A stretch of DNA of 64,000 nt, from contig NZ_CP039292.1 of assembly GCF_004798665.1 (NCBI RefSeq), forward strand, positions 186,001 to 250,000. Reading direction: 5' to 3'. Below are positions 24,929 to 33,019 of the stretch, one piece after another. How positions within the stretch are numbered: position 1 is the stretch's first letter; each line of letters starts with the position of its first letter. The DNA is from Actinomyces procaprae. Its GTDB lineage: Bacteria; Actinomycetota; Actinomycetes; Actinomycetales; Actinomycetaceae. The notes under the pieces are model-generated. The model was not told the origin of the DNA, did not search any database, and worked only from the letters and a program-made list of their open reading frames with translations. A program made the position numbers and the translations under genes.

Positions 24929-26113
24929 TTACGCCCGGGCCAGGGTCATGTCGCCCAGGCGGATCCATCCGCGGGCGCGCATGAACTCGCTGATCGCCAG
25001 GGTCAGCACCGCCGGGGCGACGAACTGGAACAGCACGATCATGGCCAGCAGCTGCGCCGTCGGCATGGTGCCGCTCATGGTCTGCCAGGTCATGAGCTGC
25101 CCGACTAGGCCCGCCGAGCCCATGCCCGAGCCGACCGCATTGGACTCCAGGTGCAGCACCGTCGTCGCCACCGGTCCGAGCAGCGCCGACGCCAGCGTGG
25201 GCGGCACCCAGATGAGCGGGCGCCTGAGGATGTTCGGCACCTGCAGCATGGAGGTGCCCAGCCCCTGCGCCAGCAGCCCGGACCACCGGTTCTCCCGGAA
25301 GGAGGCGACGGCGAAACCCACCATCTGGGTGGTGCAGCCGATCGTGGCCGCCCCGGCCGCGATGCCGGAAAGGCCCAGGATCACGCCGAGCGCGGCCGAG
25401 GAGATCGGCAGGGTCAGCACCATTCCCATGATCACGGCGACGATCACTCCCATGAGCAGCGGCTGCCGCTCGGTGCCCCAGTTGACCAGTTCCCCCAACG
25501 CCGTCATCGCCGAGGAGATGGGCGGACCGGCCAGCAGCCCGATGCCGCCGCCCACGACGATGGTGGTCAGCGGGGTCACCAGGATGTCGACCGGGGTGCG
25601 TCCCGAGACCAGGCGGCCGGCCTCAATGGCAAAACATGCGGCCACGAATGCCCCCAGTGGCTCACCCGGCCCGCGCAGCAGCAGGGCGGTGCCGGCGTCG
25701 TCGGTCAGGATGGCGGAGCCGGACAGCAGGCCGGAGGCCTGGGCGCCGATCTGCCCGACGGCGGCCGCGGAGACGATGACGAAGGTGTCGGCCCCGAGGC
25801 GCCGGGCGGTGCCCAGGCCGATGCCGGCGCCGGTGATGGAGGAGGCCACCCGGCCCATCAGCACGATGAAGCCGCCAGTGGCCCCGGGGATGAAGGAGCC
25901 GAGCTGGGTGAGGATCGTGCCGATGATCAGCGTGGCGAACAGCCCGTGCGCCATGCCGGTAAGCCCCTCGATGAGGAACCTGTTGCCGAATGCGCGCAGC
26001 CGGCCTGCCGGGCCGTGCGGCCAGGCGGCGGAGCCGACGTCTTTGGCGGGGGTGTTGGTGGGGGTGTTGGCGGGGGCGTTGGTGGGGGCGGTGGACTTGG
26101 GGGATGTGGGCAT
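24929..26113 (-). CDS. PTS EIIC-like (PTS_EIIC_2 type) membrane transporter
   Basis: 394 residues from ATG 26113 with GGGAGGTTCCC in front. After a Thr/Pro/Ala-rich N-terminus come about ten helices in the pattern of the PTS_EIIC_2 family (PF13303): F-L-I-E-G-L-T-G-M-A-H-G-L-F-A-T-L-I-I-G-T split as G-L-T-G-M-A and G-T-I-L, G-A-T-G-G-F-I, G-A-D-T-F-V-I-V-S-A-A-A-V-G-Q and a long glycine-rich centre. No EIIA or EIIB gene is nearby, so it may not work as a phosphotransferase. The NiaR-type repressor gene is the next gene upstream, and two TGTC-NN-GACA palindromes lie in its promoter, suggesting NiaR control and a possible vitamin-related substrate. Confidence 0.8.
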   Translation of the reverse strand: MPTSPKSTAPTNAPANTPTNTPAKDVGSAAWPHGPAGRLRAFGNRFLIEGLTGMAHGLFATLIIGTILTQLGSFIPGATGGFIVLMGRVASSITGAGIGLGTARRLGADTFVIVSAAAVGQIGAQASGLLSGSAILTDDAGTALLLRGPGEPLGAFVAACFAIEAGRLVSGRTPVDILVTPLTTIVVGGGIGLLAGPPISSAMTALGELVNWGTERQPLLMGVIVAVIMGMVLTLPISSAALGVILGLSGIAAGAATIGCTTQMVGFAVASFRENRWSGLLAQGLGTSMLQVPNILRRPLIWVPPTLASALLGPVATTVLHLESNAVGSGMGSAGLVGQLMTWQTMSGTMPTAQLLAMIVLFQFVAPAVLTLAISEFMRARGWIRLGDMTLARA

Positions 26114-26158
26114 GGGAACCTCCCATGGGTGGCGGGGCGACGGCCTGCGCCCGCACGG

Positions 26159-26207
26159 GTGTCAAGACACTAAGAGGATAGTCGGGACCCGCCGGGTGTC
26201 ATGACAC
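26159..26207. promoter_or_regulatory. Two operator-like palindromes GTGTC-NN-GACAC, candidate NiaR sites
   Basis: GTGTCAAGACAC at 26,159-26,170 and GTGTCATGACAC at 26,196-26,207, centres 37 bp apart and 46-94 bp before the PTS-IIC-like start. The second is a perfect palindrome. The only DNA-binding regulator close by is the NiaR-type gene at 26,421-26,921. NiaR sites in other bacteria are also TGTC/GACA-type palindromes as I recall, but I cannot check the match here. Confidence 0.5.
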
Positions 26208-26275
26208 AAGTGGCGTGAGCTGCCTCTCCCGTACTCGTGGGCTGCGGGCTCGGCCTGGCCGGCAGGAGGGAAACT

Positions 26276-26395
26276 GTCCGAAAACGGCACAAACCGCCCG
26301 GGTCCTGTCTTAGCTGATCGCGCGGAACCGCATGATTTCAACGATCCGCTGCCGCAGGGCAGGGGCCGCACCGGTCGTTTGTGCCGGATTCGGAC
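26276..26395. repeat. Dispersed 120-bp imperfect palindromic element, copy C
   Basis: Left arm GTCCGAAAACGGCACAAACC and right arm GGTCGTTTGTGCCGGATTCG pair imperfectly; the centre has GGAACCGCATGATTTCAACG. Same size and layout as copies A and B. It fills much of the 307-bp gap between the transporter and NiaR genes and lies directly after the NiaR stop codon. Confidence 0.65.
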
Positions 26396-26420
26396 ATTCG
26401 TCCTTCGGAGTCGGCGGGTG

Positions 26421-26921
26421 TCAGCGCAGAATGCCGAGCTCGCCCAGACGCACCTGTATGTCATCCAGCTGGGCCTCGGTGTCGGCCTCGATGGTGTGGG
26501 CGTGCCAGCCATTGGTCAGCTCTGAGAGCGTGGAGGACTCGGTCATGCGCTCTAGGAAGAGGTCCAGCTCGGCGTGGTTGTGGATGAGGAGGTCCACGGT
26601 GATCTGGCCGTACAGGCGGTGCTCGATGATCGTGTCCAGGGCGGTACCGCCGGCGTCGATGATTGCGGACAGCTCTGCGGCCACCTGGTCGCGGCCGTGC
26701 TGGACGTGGAGGACGCGGCGCGGGCGGGAGCTGGGGCGTGCCAGCACGTAGCCGCGGTTCGTGGCGCGGATGGCGTGCCCGGCCGCGCGCAACAGGGCTA
26801 CGTCGCCGACGACGATCTGCCGGGAGACGCCGAGCTGCTCGCCCAGCCATGCGGCCGCCAGGGGGGCGGTGGTTGTCTCGAGGCGGTTCAGGATCGCCTG
26901 CCGGCGCTCGGTTGCGTCCAT
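26421..26921 (-). CDS. niaR: NiaR-type transcriptional repressor (HTH_11 plus 3H domain)
   Basis: 166 residues from ATG 26921. Residues 1-60 form a winged HTH of the HTH_11 type (R-R-Q-A-I-L-N-R-L-E, then L-A-A-A-W-L-G-E-Q-L-G-V-S-R-Q-I-V-V-G-D-V read as L-G-V-S-R-Q). Residues ~70-166 form a 3H domain with its three histidines in the expected settings: V-L-H-V-Q-H-G, E-H-R-L-Y-G-Q-I-T-V-D-L and N-G-W-H-A-H. In this family the 3H domain binds nicotinic acid and represses NAD biosynthesis or niacin uptake genes. No nad genes are in the window; the downstream PTS-IIC-like gene with two palindromes is the likely target. Confidence 0.85.
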   Translation of the reverse strand: MDATERRQAILNRLETTTAPLAAAWLGEQLGVSRQIVVGDVALLRAAGHAIRATNRGYVLARPSSRPRRVLHVQHGRDQVAAELSAIIDAGGTALDTIIEHRLYGQITVDLLIHNHAELDLFLERMTESSTLSELTNGWHAHTIEADTEAQLDDIQVRLGELGILR

Positions 26922-27056
26922 AAGTCGTCTCGCGATCCTCTCGGTATGCGCACGCTGCCGCACGGTCGGCTCGTGTGAGCCGACTCATGTGAACGTAGCA
27001 CGGTTGTGGCGGTGACGGAACGGCGGCAAGTGCGTCGGCGCGAGGGCGTGTGCGCC

Positions 27057-27184
27057 GGGCGGCGGCGTCGGCGCGAGGCATGTGTCTCATCGTCCTGCCC
27101 CGGGAGCTGTGGGCGGCGGCGTCGGCGCGAGGCATGTGTCTCATCGTCCTGCCCCGGGAGCTGTGGGCGGCGGCGTCGGCGCGA
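27057..27184. repeat. 54-bp tandem repeat, two full copies plus partial
   Basis: The block starting GGGCGGCGGCGTCGGCGCG and running through CATGTGTCTCATCGTCC and CCCCGGGAGCTGTG is repeated exactly at 54-bp spacing; a third copy is cut after its first 20 bases. It lies in non-coding sequence about 500 bp upstream of nrdH. No function is evident. Confidence 0.85.
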
Positions 27185-27484
27185 CACGCCCGAGGCGCGA
27201 TCATCCAGAGGGGAATTCACGCCACTTCATCCCCAGGCTGTGGACTGGGGGAGGGGTGGCCGTGGGGTGAGGTTGTGGGTTGTGCGGAGCTTAAGGGGGG
27301 TGAATTCGCGTCGGACCCCCGCGAGAGCATGGACGAGCCGATCCGGTACGGCCGCGGCGACGTCGTCGACGGCTGGGCCGGAGCTGTCGGCGCGGCCGTG
27401 GGCAATGCGGTTCCACAGTCGCGTCCACAGCGATCGGCGCACTGTCCACAGCTAGGAGGAGCTCTATGCACAACGACACGCCAG

Positions 27485-27532
27485 ACACATCATCTTGGGG
27501 TGGTGGCGCACCGCGACCCCCAGGGGTAGTGT
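27485..27532. promoter_or_regulatory. Possible tandem NrdR boxes upstream of nrdHIE
   Basis: ACACATCATCTTGGGG (27,485-27,500) and CCCCCAGGGGTAGTGT (27,517-27,532) each resemble one half or more of the NrdR consensus acaCwAtATaTwGtgt. Their start-to-start distance is 32 bp, the three-turn spacing typical of NrdR box pairs. NrdR represses ribonucleotide reductase genes in most actinobacteria. Individual matches are imperfect, so this is a tentative call. Confidence 0.4.
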
Positions 27533-27670
27533 TTTGAACAGCAGGGGGCGCTTGCCCTCCCGAGAACTACATGCGTGTGATTACAGCCGGGTAGGTTCCT
27601 GCTTGTGGGAGACCTCCGGGGTGCGCACGCGCCCGAACCAGCAACCACTAACCGCCAGGAAGTGACCGAC

Positions 27671-27916
27671 ATGGCCATCACCGTCTACTCCAAGCCCAAC
27701 TGCGTCCAGTGCTCCGCCACCTACCGCGCCCTGGACAAGGCCGGCCTGTCCTATGAGACGGTTGACATCACCCTCGACGCCGAGGCCCTGGAGCAGGTCC
27801 GCTCCCTCGGCTACGCGCAGGCGCCCGTGGTCATGGCCGGTGGCGAGCACTGGTCCGGCTTCCGCCCGGACAAGATCAAGGCTCTCGCCGTCGCCGCCGA
27901 GGCCGCCGCGATCTGA
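27671..27916 (+). CDS. nrdH: Glutaredoxin-like NrdH redoxin
   Basis: 81 residues from ATG 27671, after AGGAAGTG. The redox motif C-V-Q-C follows Y-S-K-P-N, and the end has the NrdH signature W-S-G-F-R-P-D-K-I. NrdH supplies electrons to the class Ib ribonucleotide reductase NrdEF, itself reduced by thioredoxin reductase. The V-V-M-A-G-G-E-H-W segment and cis-Pro in A-Q-A-P-V-V are as expected. It is the first gene of nrdH-nrdI-nrdE, with 16 bp to nrdI. Length is typical. Confidence 0.95.
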   Translation: MAITVYSKPNCVQCSATYRALDKAGLSYETVDITLDAEALEQVRSLGYAQAPVVMAGGEHWSGFRPDKIKALAVAAEAAAI

Positions 27917-27932
27917 GTGGGGCCAGGCGTTC

Positions 27933-28343
27933 GTGAGTGACCGCCCCCTACTCGTCTACTTCTCCTCCACCTCGGAGAACACCCGTCGCTTCGTTGAGCG
28001 GCTCGGCTTCCCCAGTGCGCGCATCCCGCTGCGCCCTGGGGACGAGCCGCTGAGCGTCCACGAGGAATACATCCTCGTCGTTCCCACTTATGGAGGAGGC
28101 GCCATCAAGGGCGCCGTGCCCAAGCAGGTCATCAAGTTCCTCAATGACCCGCACAACCGGTCGCTGTGCCGCGGCGTCATCGCCTCGGGCAACACCAACT
28201 TCGGCGAGGCCTACGGCATCGCCGGTGACATCATCGCCAGCAAGCTGAACGTGCCCTTCCTCTACCGGTACGAGCTGCTGGGCACCCCCACCGACGTCGA
28301 ACGCGTAAAAGAAGGATTGGACAAGTTTTGGCAGACACGCTGA
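27933..28343 (+). CDS. nrdI: NrdI flavodoxin-like protein for ribonucleotide reductase assembly
   Basis: 136 residues from GTG 27933. The FMN-phosphate loop reads [12 protein letters not shown], and the flavin-side loops are P-T-Y-G-G-G and [11 protein letters not shown], all diagnostic for NrdI. NrdI provides the oxidant for forming the Mn(III)2-tyrosyl radical cofactor of NrdF. Its 3' end overlaps nrdE by 16 bases, so translation is coupled. Normal length; the ribosome site before the GTG is weak. Confidence 0.95.
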   Translation: MSDRPLLVYFSSTSENTRRFVERLGFPSARIPLRPGDEPLSVHEEYILVVPTYGGGAIKGAVPKQVIKFLNDPHNRSLCRGVIASGNTNFGEAYGIAGDIIASKLNVPFLYRYELLGTPTDVERVKEGLDKFWQTR

Positions 28344-30493
28344 CGGCCCCGACGGGCGCCGAACCCAAGACCACGGTGTCCCCGGACCTCGACTACCACG
28401 CCCTGAACGCCAAGCTGAACCTGTACGACGCGAACGGCATGATCCAGTTCGACGCCGACCGCGAGGCCACGCGCCAGTACTTCCTCCAGCACGTCAACGA
28501 CAACACCGTCACCTTCCCCTCCCTGGAGGAGAAGCTGGACTACCTGGTGCGGGAGGGCTACTACGAGCAGGAGGTGCTGGACCGCTACCGCCCCGAGTTC
28601 GTCAAGTCCGCCTTCGAGGCCGCCTACGCCTACGACTACCGGTTCGAGACCTTCCTGGGCGCCTTCAAGTACTACACCTCTTACACGCTCAAGACCTTCG
28701 ACGGAAAGCGTTACCTGGAGCGCTTCGAGGACCGTGTGACCATGGTCGCCCTCGCGCTGGGCGACGGCGATGAGTCGCTCGCGCTGGACCTGATCGGCGA
28801 GATGATGTCCGGCCGCTTCCAGCCGGCCACGCCCACCTTCCTCAACGAGGGCAAGGCCCAGCGCGGGGAGCCCGTCTCCTGCTTCCTGGTGCGCATCGAG
28901 GACAACATGGAGTCGATCTCCCGCGGCATCAACTCCGCCCTGCAGCTGTCAAAGCGCGGCGGCGGCGTCGCCCTGCTGCTGAGCAACCTGCGGGAGATGG
29001 GCGCACCCATCAAGCGCATCGAGAACCAGTCCAGCGGCGTCATCCCGGTGATGAAGCTGCTGGAGGACTCCTTCTCCTACGCCAACCAGCTGGGTGCGCG
29101 CCAGGGCGCGGGCGCCGTCTACCTGCATGCCCACCACCCGGACATCCTGCGCTTCCTGGACACCAAGCGTGAGAACGCGGATGAGAAGATCCGCATCAAG
29201 ACCCTCTCGCTCGGCGTCGTCATCCCGGACATCACCTTCGAGCTGGCCCGGGCGAACGAGGACATGTACCTGTTCAGCCCCTACGACGTCGAGCGCGTCT
29301 ACGGGCTGCCCTTCGCGGACGTCAACGTCACCGAGAAGTACCGCGAAATGGTGGCGGACGACCGGATCCGCAAGGACAAGATCAACGCCCGCCAGTTCTT
29401 CCAGACGTTGGCGGAGATCCAGTTCGAGTCCGGGTACCCCTACGTCATGTTCGAGGACACGGTCAACCGGGCCAACCCGATCAAGGGCAAGGTGGTCATG
29501 TCCAACCTGTGCTCGGAGATCCTGCAGGTCTCTGAGCCCAGCGTTCTGAACGAGGACCTTTCCTACGCGCACGTGGGCAAGGACATCTCCTGCAACCTCG
29601 GCTCCCTGAACATCGCCAAGACCATGGACTCCCCGGACTTCGCCCGCACCATCCGTACGGCCGTGCGCGGGCTGACGGCGGTCTCCGACCAGACCGAATT
29701 GGAGTCGGTGCCGTCCATCAACCGCGGCAACCGTGAGTCCCACGCGATCGGTCTGGGGCAGATGAACCTGCACGGCTTCCTGGCACGCGAGCGCATCCAC
29801 TACGGCTCCGAGGAGGGCCTGGACTTCACCAACGTGTACTTCGCCTCCGTGCTGTTCGCGGCCCTGACCGCCTCCCATGAGCTGGCCGTGGAGCGGGGGG
29901 AGACCTTCGTCGGCTTCGAGGACTCCAAGTACGCCAGCGGCGAGTTCTTCAGCAAGTACCTGAACCAGGACTTCGTGCCGGTCACCGAGCGGGTGCGCGA
30001 GATCTTCGCGGCGTCGTCCGTGCACGTTCCCACGCGCGCCGACTGGGCGGAGCTGGCGGAGAAGGTCAAGCGGGACGGCATCTACAACCGCAACCTGCAG
30101 GCGGTGCCGCCCACCGGCTCCATCTCCTACATCAACCACTCCACCTCCTCGATCCACCCGATCGTCGCCAAGATCGAAATCCGCAAGGAGGGCAAGATCG
30201 GGCGCGTCTACTACCCGGCGCCCTACATGACCAATGACAACCTCGAGTTCTACGAGGACGCCTACGAGATCGGCCCCGAGAAGATCATCGACACCTACGC
30301 CGCCGCCACCCAGCACGTGGACCAGGGGCTGAGCCTGACGCTGTTCTTCCCGGACACCGCCACCACCCGCGACGTGAACAAGGCGCAGATCTACGCCTGG
30401 CGCAAGGGCATCAAGTCGCTGTACTACATCCGCCTGCGCCAGGCGGCGCTCACCGGCACCGAGGTGGAGGGCTGCGTGTCCTGCATGCTGTGA
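28328..30493 (+). CDS. nrdE: Class Ib ribonucleoside-diphosphate reductase alpha subunit
   Basis: 721 residues starting at TTG 28328 inside the end of nrdI, with AGAAGGA upstream. Visible motifs: P-V-S-C-F-L with the active-site Cys, the central N-L-C-S-E-I-L with the radical Cys and Glu, R-G-G-G-V-A-L, P-T-G-S-I-S-Y, and the C-terminal C-V-S-C that is reduced by NrdH. No ATP-cone domain at the N-terminus, as in other NrdE. It reduces ribonucleoside diphosphates together with NrdF. The nrdF gene does not follow; it lies at 49,071-50,045. Confidence 0.96.
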   Translation: MADTLTAPTGAEPKTTVSPDLDYHALNAKLNLYDANGMIQFDADREATRQYFLQHVNDNTVTFPSLEEKLDYLVREGYYEQEVLDRYRPEFVKSAFEAAYAYDYRFETFLGAFKYYTSYTLKTFDGKRYLERFEDRVTMVALALGDGDESLALDLIGEMMSGRFQPATPTFLNEGKAQRGEPVSCFLVRIEDNMESISRGINSALQLSKRGGGVALLLSNLREMGAPIKRIENQSSGVIPVMKLLEDSFSYANQLGARQGAGAVYLHAHHPDILRFLDTKRENADEKIRIKTLSLGVVIPDITFELARANEDMYLFSPYDVERVYGLPFADVNVTEKYREMVADDRIRKDKINARQFFQTLAEIQFESGYPYVMFEDTVNRANPIKGKVVMSNLCSEILQVSEPSVLNEDLSYAHVGKDISCNLGSLNIAKTMDSPDFARTIRTAVRGLTAVSDQTELESVPSINRGNRESHAIGLGQMNLHGFLARERIHYGSEEGLDFTNVYFASVLFAALTASHELAVERGETFVGFEDSKYASGEFFSKYLNQDFVPVTERVREIFAASSVHVPTRADWAELAEKVKRDGIYNRNLQAVPPTGSISYINHSTSSIHPIVAKIEIRKEGKIGRVYYPAPYMTNDNLEFYEDAYEIGPEKIIDTYAAATQHVDQGLSLTLFFPDTATTRDVNKAQIYAWRKGIKSLYYIRLRQAALTGTEVEGCVSCML

Positions 30494-30577
30494 GGCTGTG
30501 CGCGAACGAGGCCACTGAGCCAAGAGCGGTCCGGTGGCGATTCGGACGAGAGGTCGGATATCAGGCGAATCCGGTAC

Positions 30578-30621
30578 GCGAAACCCGGCTCGCCCACCGT
30601 CCGGAAGGCTGCCGGGTTCGC
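30578..30621 (+). terminator. Hairpin downstream of nrdE
   Basis: GCGAAACCCGGC (30,578-30,589) pairs with GCCGGGTTCGC (30,611-30,621) with one bulged A, 85 bp after the nrdE stop. No U-tract follows, so it is a probable rather than certain terminator. Confidence 0.45.
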
Positions 30622-30847
30622 TTCGCAGGGCTATTGCCCTGAGCGATGAACAGCTTACTTCGTCAGCGTCTACGGTGTCAGCGCCAGTTTCCCGGTAGGG
30701 CTAATCGTCGGCACCGAGGTGGAGGCTCGCGGGGTGTCTGCGGTCGGTTGGGAGTGATTTAGGTGGTGCGAGTGGCAGTTGCGTGTGTGACGTGTGGTGT
30801 TGTTGGGGTGCGCGGGGCTGGTGTGGTGCTCGCCGGATGGTCACAAT

Positions 30848-30876
30848 TTGATCTACAGTACAAAGATTGGTACATT
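30848..30876 (+). promoter_or_regulatory. Candidate promoter in the CRISPR leader
   Basis: TTGATC (30,848-30,853) and TACATT (30,871-30,876) are separated by exactly 17 bp in an AT-rich island of otherwise GC-rich DNA, about 200 bp before the first CRISPR repeat. This is the expected place for the leader promoter given that the degenerate repeat is at the other end. The segment also holds an 8-bp inverted pair CGTTGAAA/TTTCAACG near 30,905 and 30,958. Confidence 0.4.
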
Positions 30877-31075
30877 TTGACCCCGACTTTTCCGCATGAC
30901 TTCGTTGAAAGTTGGTGGCTGGAGGGGCCTGGAGGGGTGTCGGTGGCGCTTGGCTTGTTTTCAACGAAAGGTGGTAGTTTTGGCTTGGTGCCGGTCGGTC
31001 CCGTGGGGTGCTTGCGGGGTCGGTGGCGATCTCGCCTCTGGAAGCGGCGGAATGACGCGGTTTCCAGGGGCAGGG

Positions 31076-31678
31076 GTCAGGAAGCACCTCGCACCTCAAG
31101 GTGCATTAAGACGAATCTCCGGGCGAACCCGGGAATTTCACTGGAGCGAGTCAGGAAGCACCTCGCACCTCAAGGTGCATTAAGACTTATTGCCCACGGA
31201 GCGTCACCGCCCCTCCAGTGCGCGTCAGGAAGCACCTCGCACCTCAAGGTGCATTAAGACTGCTTCGGAACCTCAGCCGCGCTCACCTCGTTAAGTCAGG
31301 AAGCACCTCGCACCTCAAGGTGCATTAAGACGCGGTGGATCGCGTAGGAGAACGCGGTTTTGCCGGTCAGGAAGCACCTCGCACCTTAAGGTGCATTAAG
31401 ACGGGTGTGGTGTGCTCCACGGCCTCGACCGCGCTGAGTCAGGAAGCACCTCGCACCTTAAGGTGCATTAAGACCGTTGATGTCTACGGATTTGGGGTCT
31501 GAAAAGTCAAGTCAGGAAGCACCTCGCACCTTAAGGTGCATTAAGACGACGGCAACCAGTGCCAGTGCGGTGGCGATGAGCCCGTCAGGAAGCACCTCGC
31601 ACCTTAAGGTGCATTAAGACCGCCGACCACGCTCGCATGGCGCGGAAGCGAGCAGCGTCAGGAAGCGCTTCGCACCTC
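31076..31678 (+). CRISPR. Orphan CRISPR array: 8 full 37-bp repeats, a degenerate ninth, 8 spacers
   Basis: The 37-bp repeat begins GTCAGGAAGCACCTCGCACC and ends AAGGTGCATTAAGAC; its centre GCACCT-(T/C)A-AGGTGC is a hairpin. Repeats start at 31,076, 31,150, 31,224, 31,295, 31,366, 31,438, 31,511 and 31,584. Spacers are 37, 37, 37, 34, 34, 35, 36 and 36 bp, all different. A ninth repeat at 31,657 has lost its last third, marking the old end; the leader is therefore on the left. Repeats 1-4 read CTCAAGG in the middle and repeats 5-8 read CTTAAGG, as expected if new copies derive from the leader-proximal repeat. No cas gene is seen within the window, so type and activity cannot be assigned. Confidence 0.97.
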
Positions 31679-32263
31679 TTGCTGGCCGGTTGGTCTCGGG
31701 GTTCCATCGTCGTTGCCGACGTTCTCCGGCGGCCGATCTCGGCGCCGGAGCCCGGCGATGAGATTAGTTGCCCGCATGCTGGCGGCCAGCGAGTGACGGT
31801 CCGGTGCCTCGCGTTGCCCGACGGGCCGAGCCGGAGTTGCGGGTCTGCACGCAAAGGCCCTTTGCATGCACTCGCCCAAATCCCGGTTTTCCTTGAAAAC
31901 ACGCGGAATCTACGTCAGGGGCGGAATCCGTTGGTATCGCTCCAGTGTGCGCCGAGGCCCGCGCCGCACGCTGGAGCACTGTCATGACACCAGCGTTGTT
32001 CATCAGATCCGCGGAATCACGCGGATTCCGCCAGGGTGCTCGCTCCTTAAGCGTGCGGACCCACTGTGCCAGCCCGCGCCACACCACCCAGCGAGCGCTC
32101 CGGCCACGCCAACCACCGACTCCAGCACCAGCACCACACCGATGCCGTCGGCGCAAGTCAGAACGAGCCACGCCAACCGCCGACTCCAGCACCCGCACCA
32201 CACCCCCAAACTGGAACAGCGCGGAAAACCAGCGCACGGGTCCGGTCCGCACAATACGAAATA
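31679..32263. other. Gene-free region after the CRISPR array
   Basis: No credible protein frame. A partial duplication is visible: GCCACGCCAACCACCGACTC near 32,103 returns as GCCACGCCAACCGCCGACTC near 32,166 (63 bp apart). ACACCCCCAAACTGGAAC near 32,207 matches short motifs near 16,986 and 63,194. A TGTCATGACA word at 31,980 resembles the operators at 26.2 kb but has no gene behind it. Confidence 0.5.
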
Positions 32264-32341
32264 CGACCTTGGGGTGCGTTCCACGACCCTGGGGTGGTCG
32301 TAAAACGCACCCCAAGGTCGCGTATAACGTCATGGAGGTCG
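32264..32341. repeat. Inverted array of ~20-bp units (CGACC / GGTCG type)
   Basis: CGACC words at 32,264 and 32,284 point one way, and GGTCG words at 32,296, 32,316 and 32,337 point the other, each 20-21 bp apart. The outer arms CGACCTTGGGGTGCGTT and AACGCACCCCAAGGTCG are a perfect 17-bp inverted repeat. The array is related in sequence to the one at 41,451 (both contain TTCCACGACCC and GGGGTGGTCGT). Confidence 0.75.
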
Positions 32342-32781
32342 CTGAAGCCCCCTACGGTCGCGGCACGCCGCCTGGTGCAACTACGGTGATGCGACTAATT
32401 CGGCCTTGGCCGCATTGCAGCGTGTCAGCAGTATGCGCCGTGGCGTCGGCGGACACGAGCAGGAGTGGGGTATGACCGCACGAGGGATACGGGGACGTCC
32501 CTAAGTGCGTGGGTTTCGAGTGCTTACTCAAGAAGACCGTGCAAGGGATACGGAGACGTCCCACTTGTTGCCGGGTGATGCCGGCACGTCGCTCGGGGCA
32601 CGGGGGCTAGGTCATGTTGTGTTAGTGGTTTGTGCTGGTGGGGCGGTGCTGGCGATGTGGGTGCCTCCGGGCGGGCAGGCCTGTGTGCTCGGTGAAGATC
32701 GTTGTGCGCAGGGGCGTTTTCGCGGTGATGGGCGCCTGGTTGTCGGCGGCCGAGGGAGCGGGTGGGGCTGCGCCGCCGTGG

Positions 32782-32953
32782 TTGGACCGCTTACGCCCCG
32801 TTGGACCGCTTACGCCCCGTTGGACCGCTGTAACCAGCGGCTACGGCGGTCCAACGGGGGAACAGGGGTCCAACGGGGGCAGAGGGGTCCAACGGGGGCA
32901 GAGGGGTCCAACGGGGGCAGAGGGGTCCAACGGGGGCAGAGGGGTCCAACGGG
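32782..32953. repeat. Inverted tandem array of 19-bp units (TCCAACGGGG type)
   Basis: Three units with TTGGACCGCTTACGCCCCG start at 32,782, 32,801 and 32,820. After a turn at GCTGTAACCAGCGG six units with GTCCAACGGG follow in inverse orientation at 32,849, 32,868, 32,887, 32,906, 32,925 and 32,944, exactly 19 bp apart. Open frames across it (glycine-rich R-G-V-Q-R-G-Q translations) are repeat artefacts. A separate short duplication, GGGATACGG(G/A)GACGTCCC, occurs near 32,485 and 32,545. Confidence 0.85.
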
Positions 32954-33019
32954 CAGGCTCAACAGCCACACGCCGCCACCCAACCGCGCACCTCCACCCG
33001 AACACTTACACAACAGGTC

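Larger units (their letters stand above)
26922..27670. other. Gene-free 750-bp region upstream of nrdH
   Basis: No coding frame with real protein character. It contains a 54-bp tandem repeat (27,057-27,184), four scattered CTGTGGAC/GTCCACAG words (near 27,238, 27,413, 27,433 and 27,447) and possible NrdR boxes close to nrdH. The GTCCACAG words resemble weak DnaA boxes but are too few and unaccompanied by dnaA/dnaN to call an origin. Confidence 0.5.

Noticed and set aside
27410..27455. Cluster of GTCCACAG words as a replication origin
   Set aside because: Only a few imperfect DnaA-like words, no dnaA/dnaN nearby and no AT-rich unwinding region.
27006..27529. Several overlapping open frames across the 54-bp repeat and nrdH upstream region
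   Set aside because: Arg/Ser-rich translations made from the repeat, no ribosome sites, no protein character.
30763..31257. Open frames running into the CRISPR array
   Set aside because: They translate the leader and repeat units; the array explains the sequence.
31980..31989. TGTCATGACA as a third NiaR operator
   Set aside because: It lies in gene-free DNA with no downstream gene to control; probably chance.
31637..32475. Open frames after the CRISPR array that might be cas fragments
   Set aside because: No Cas motifs, Pro/Arg/Ser-rich, and broken by the 63-bp duplication.
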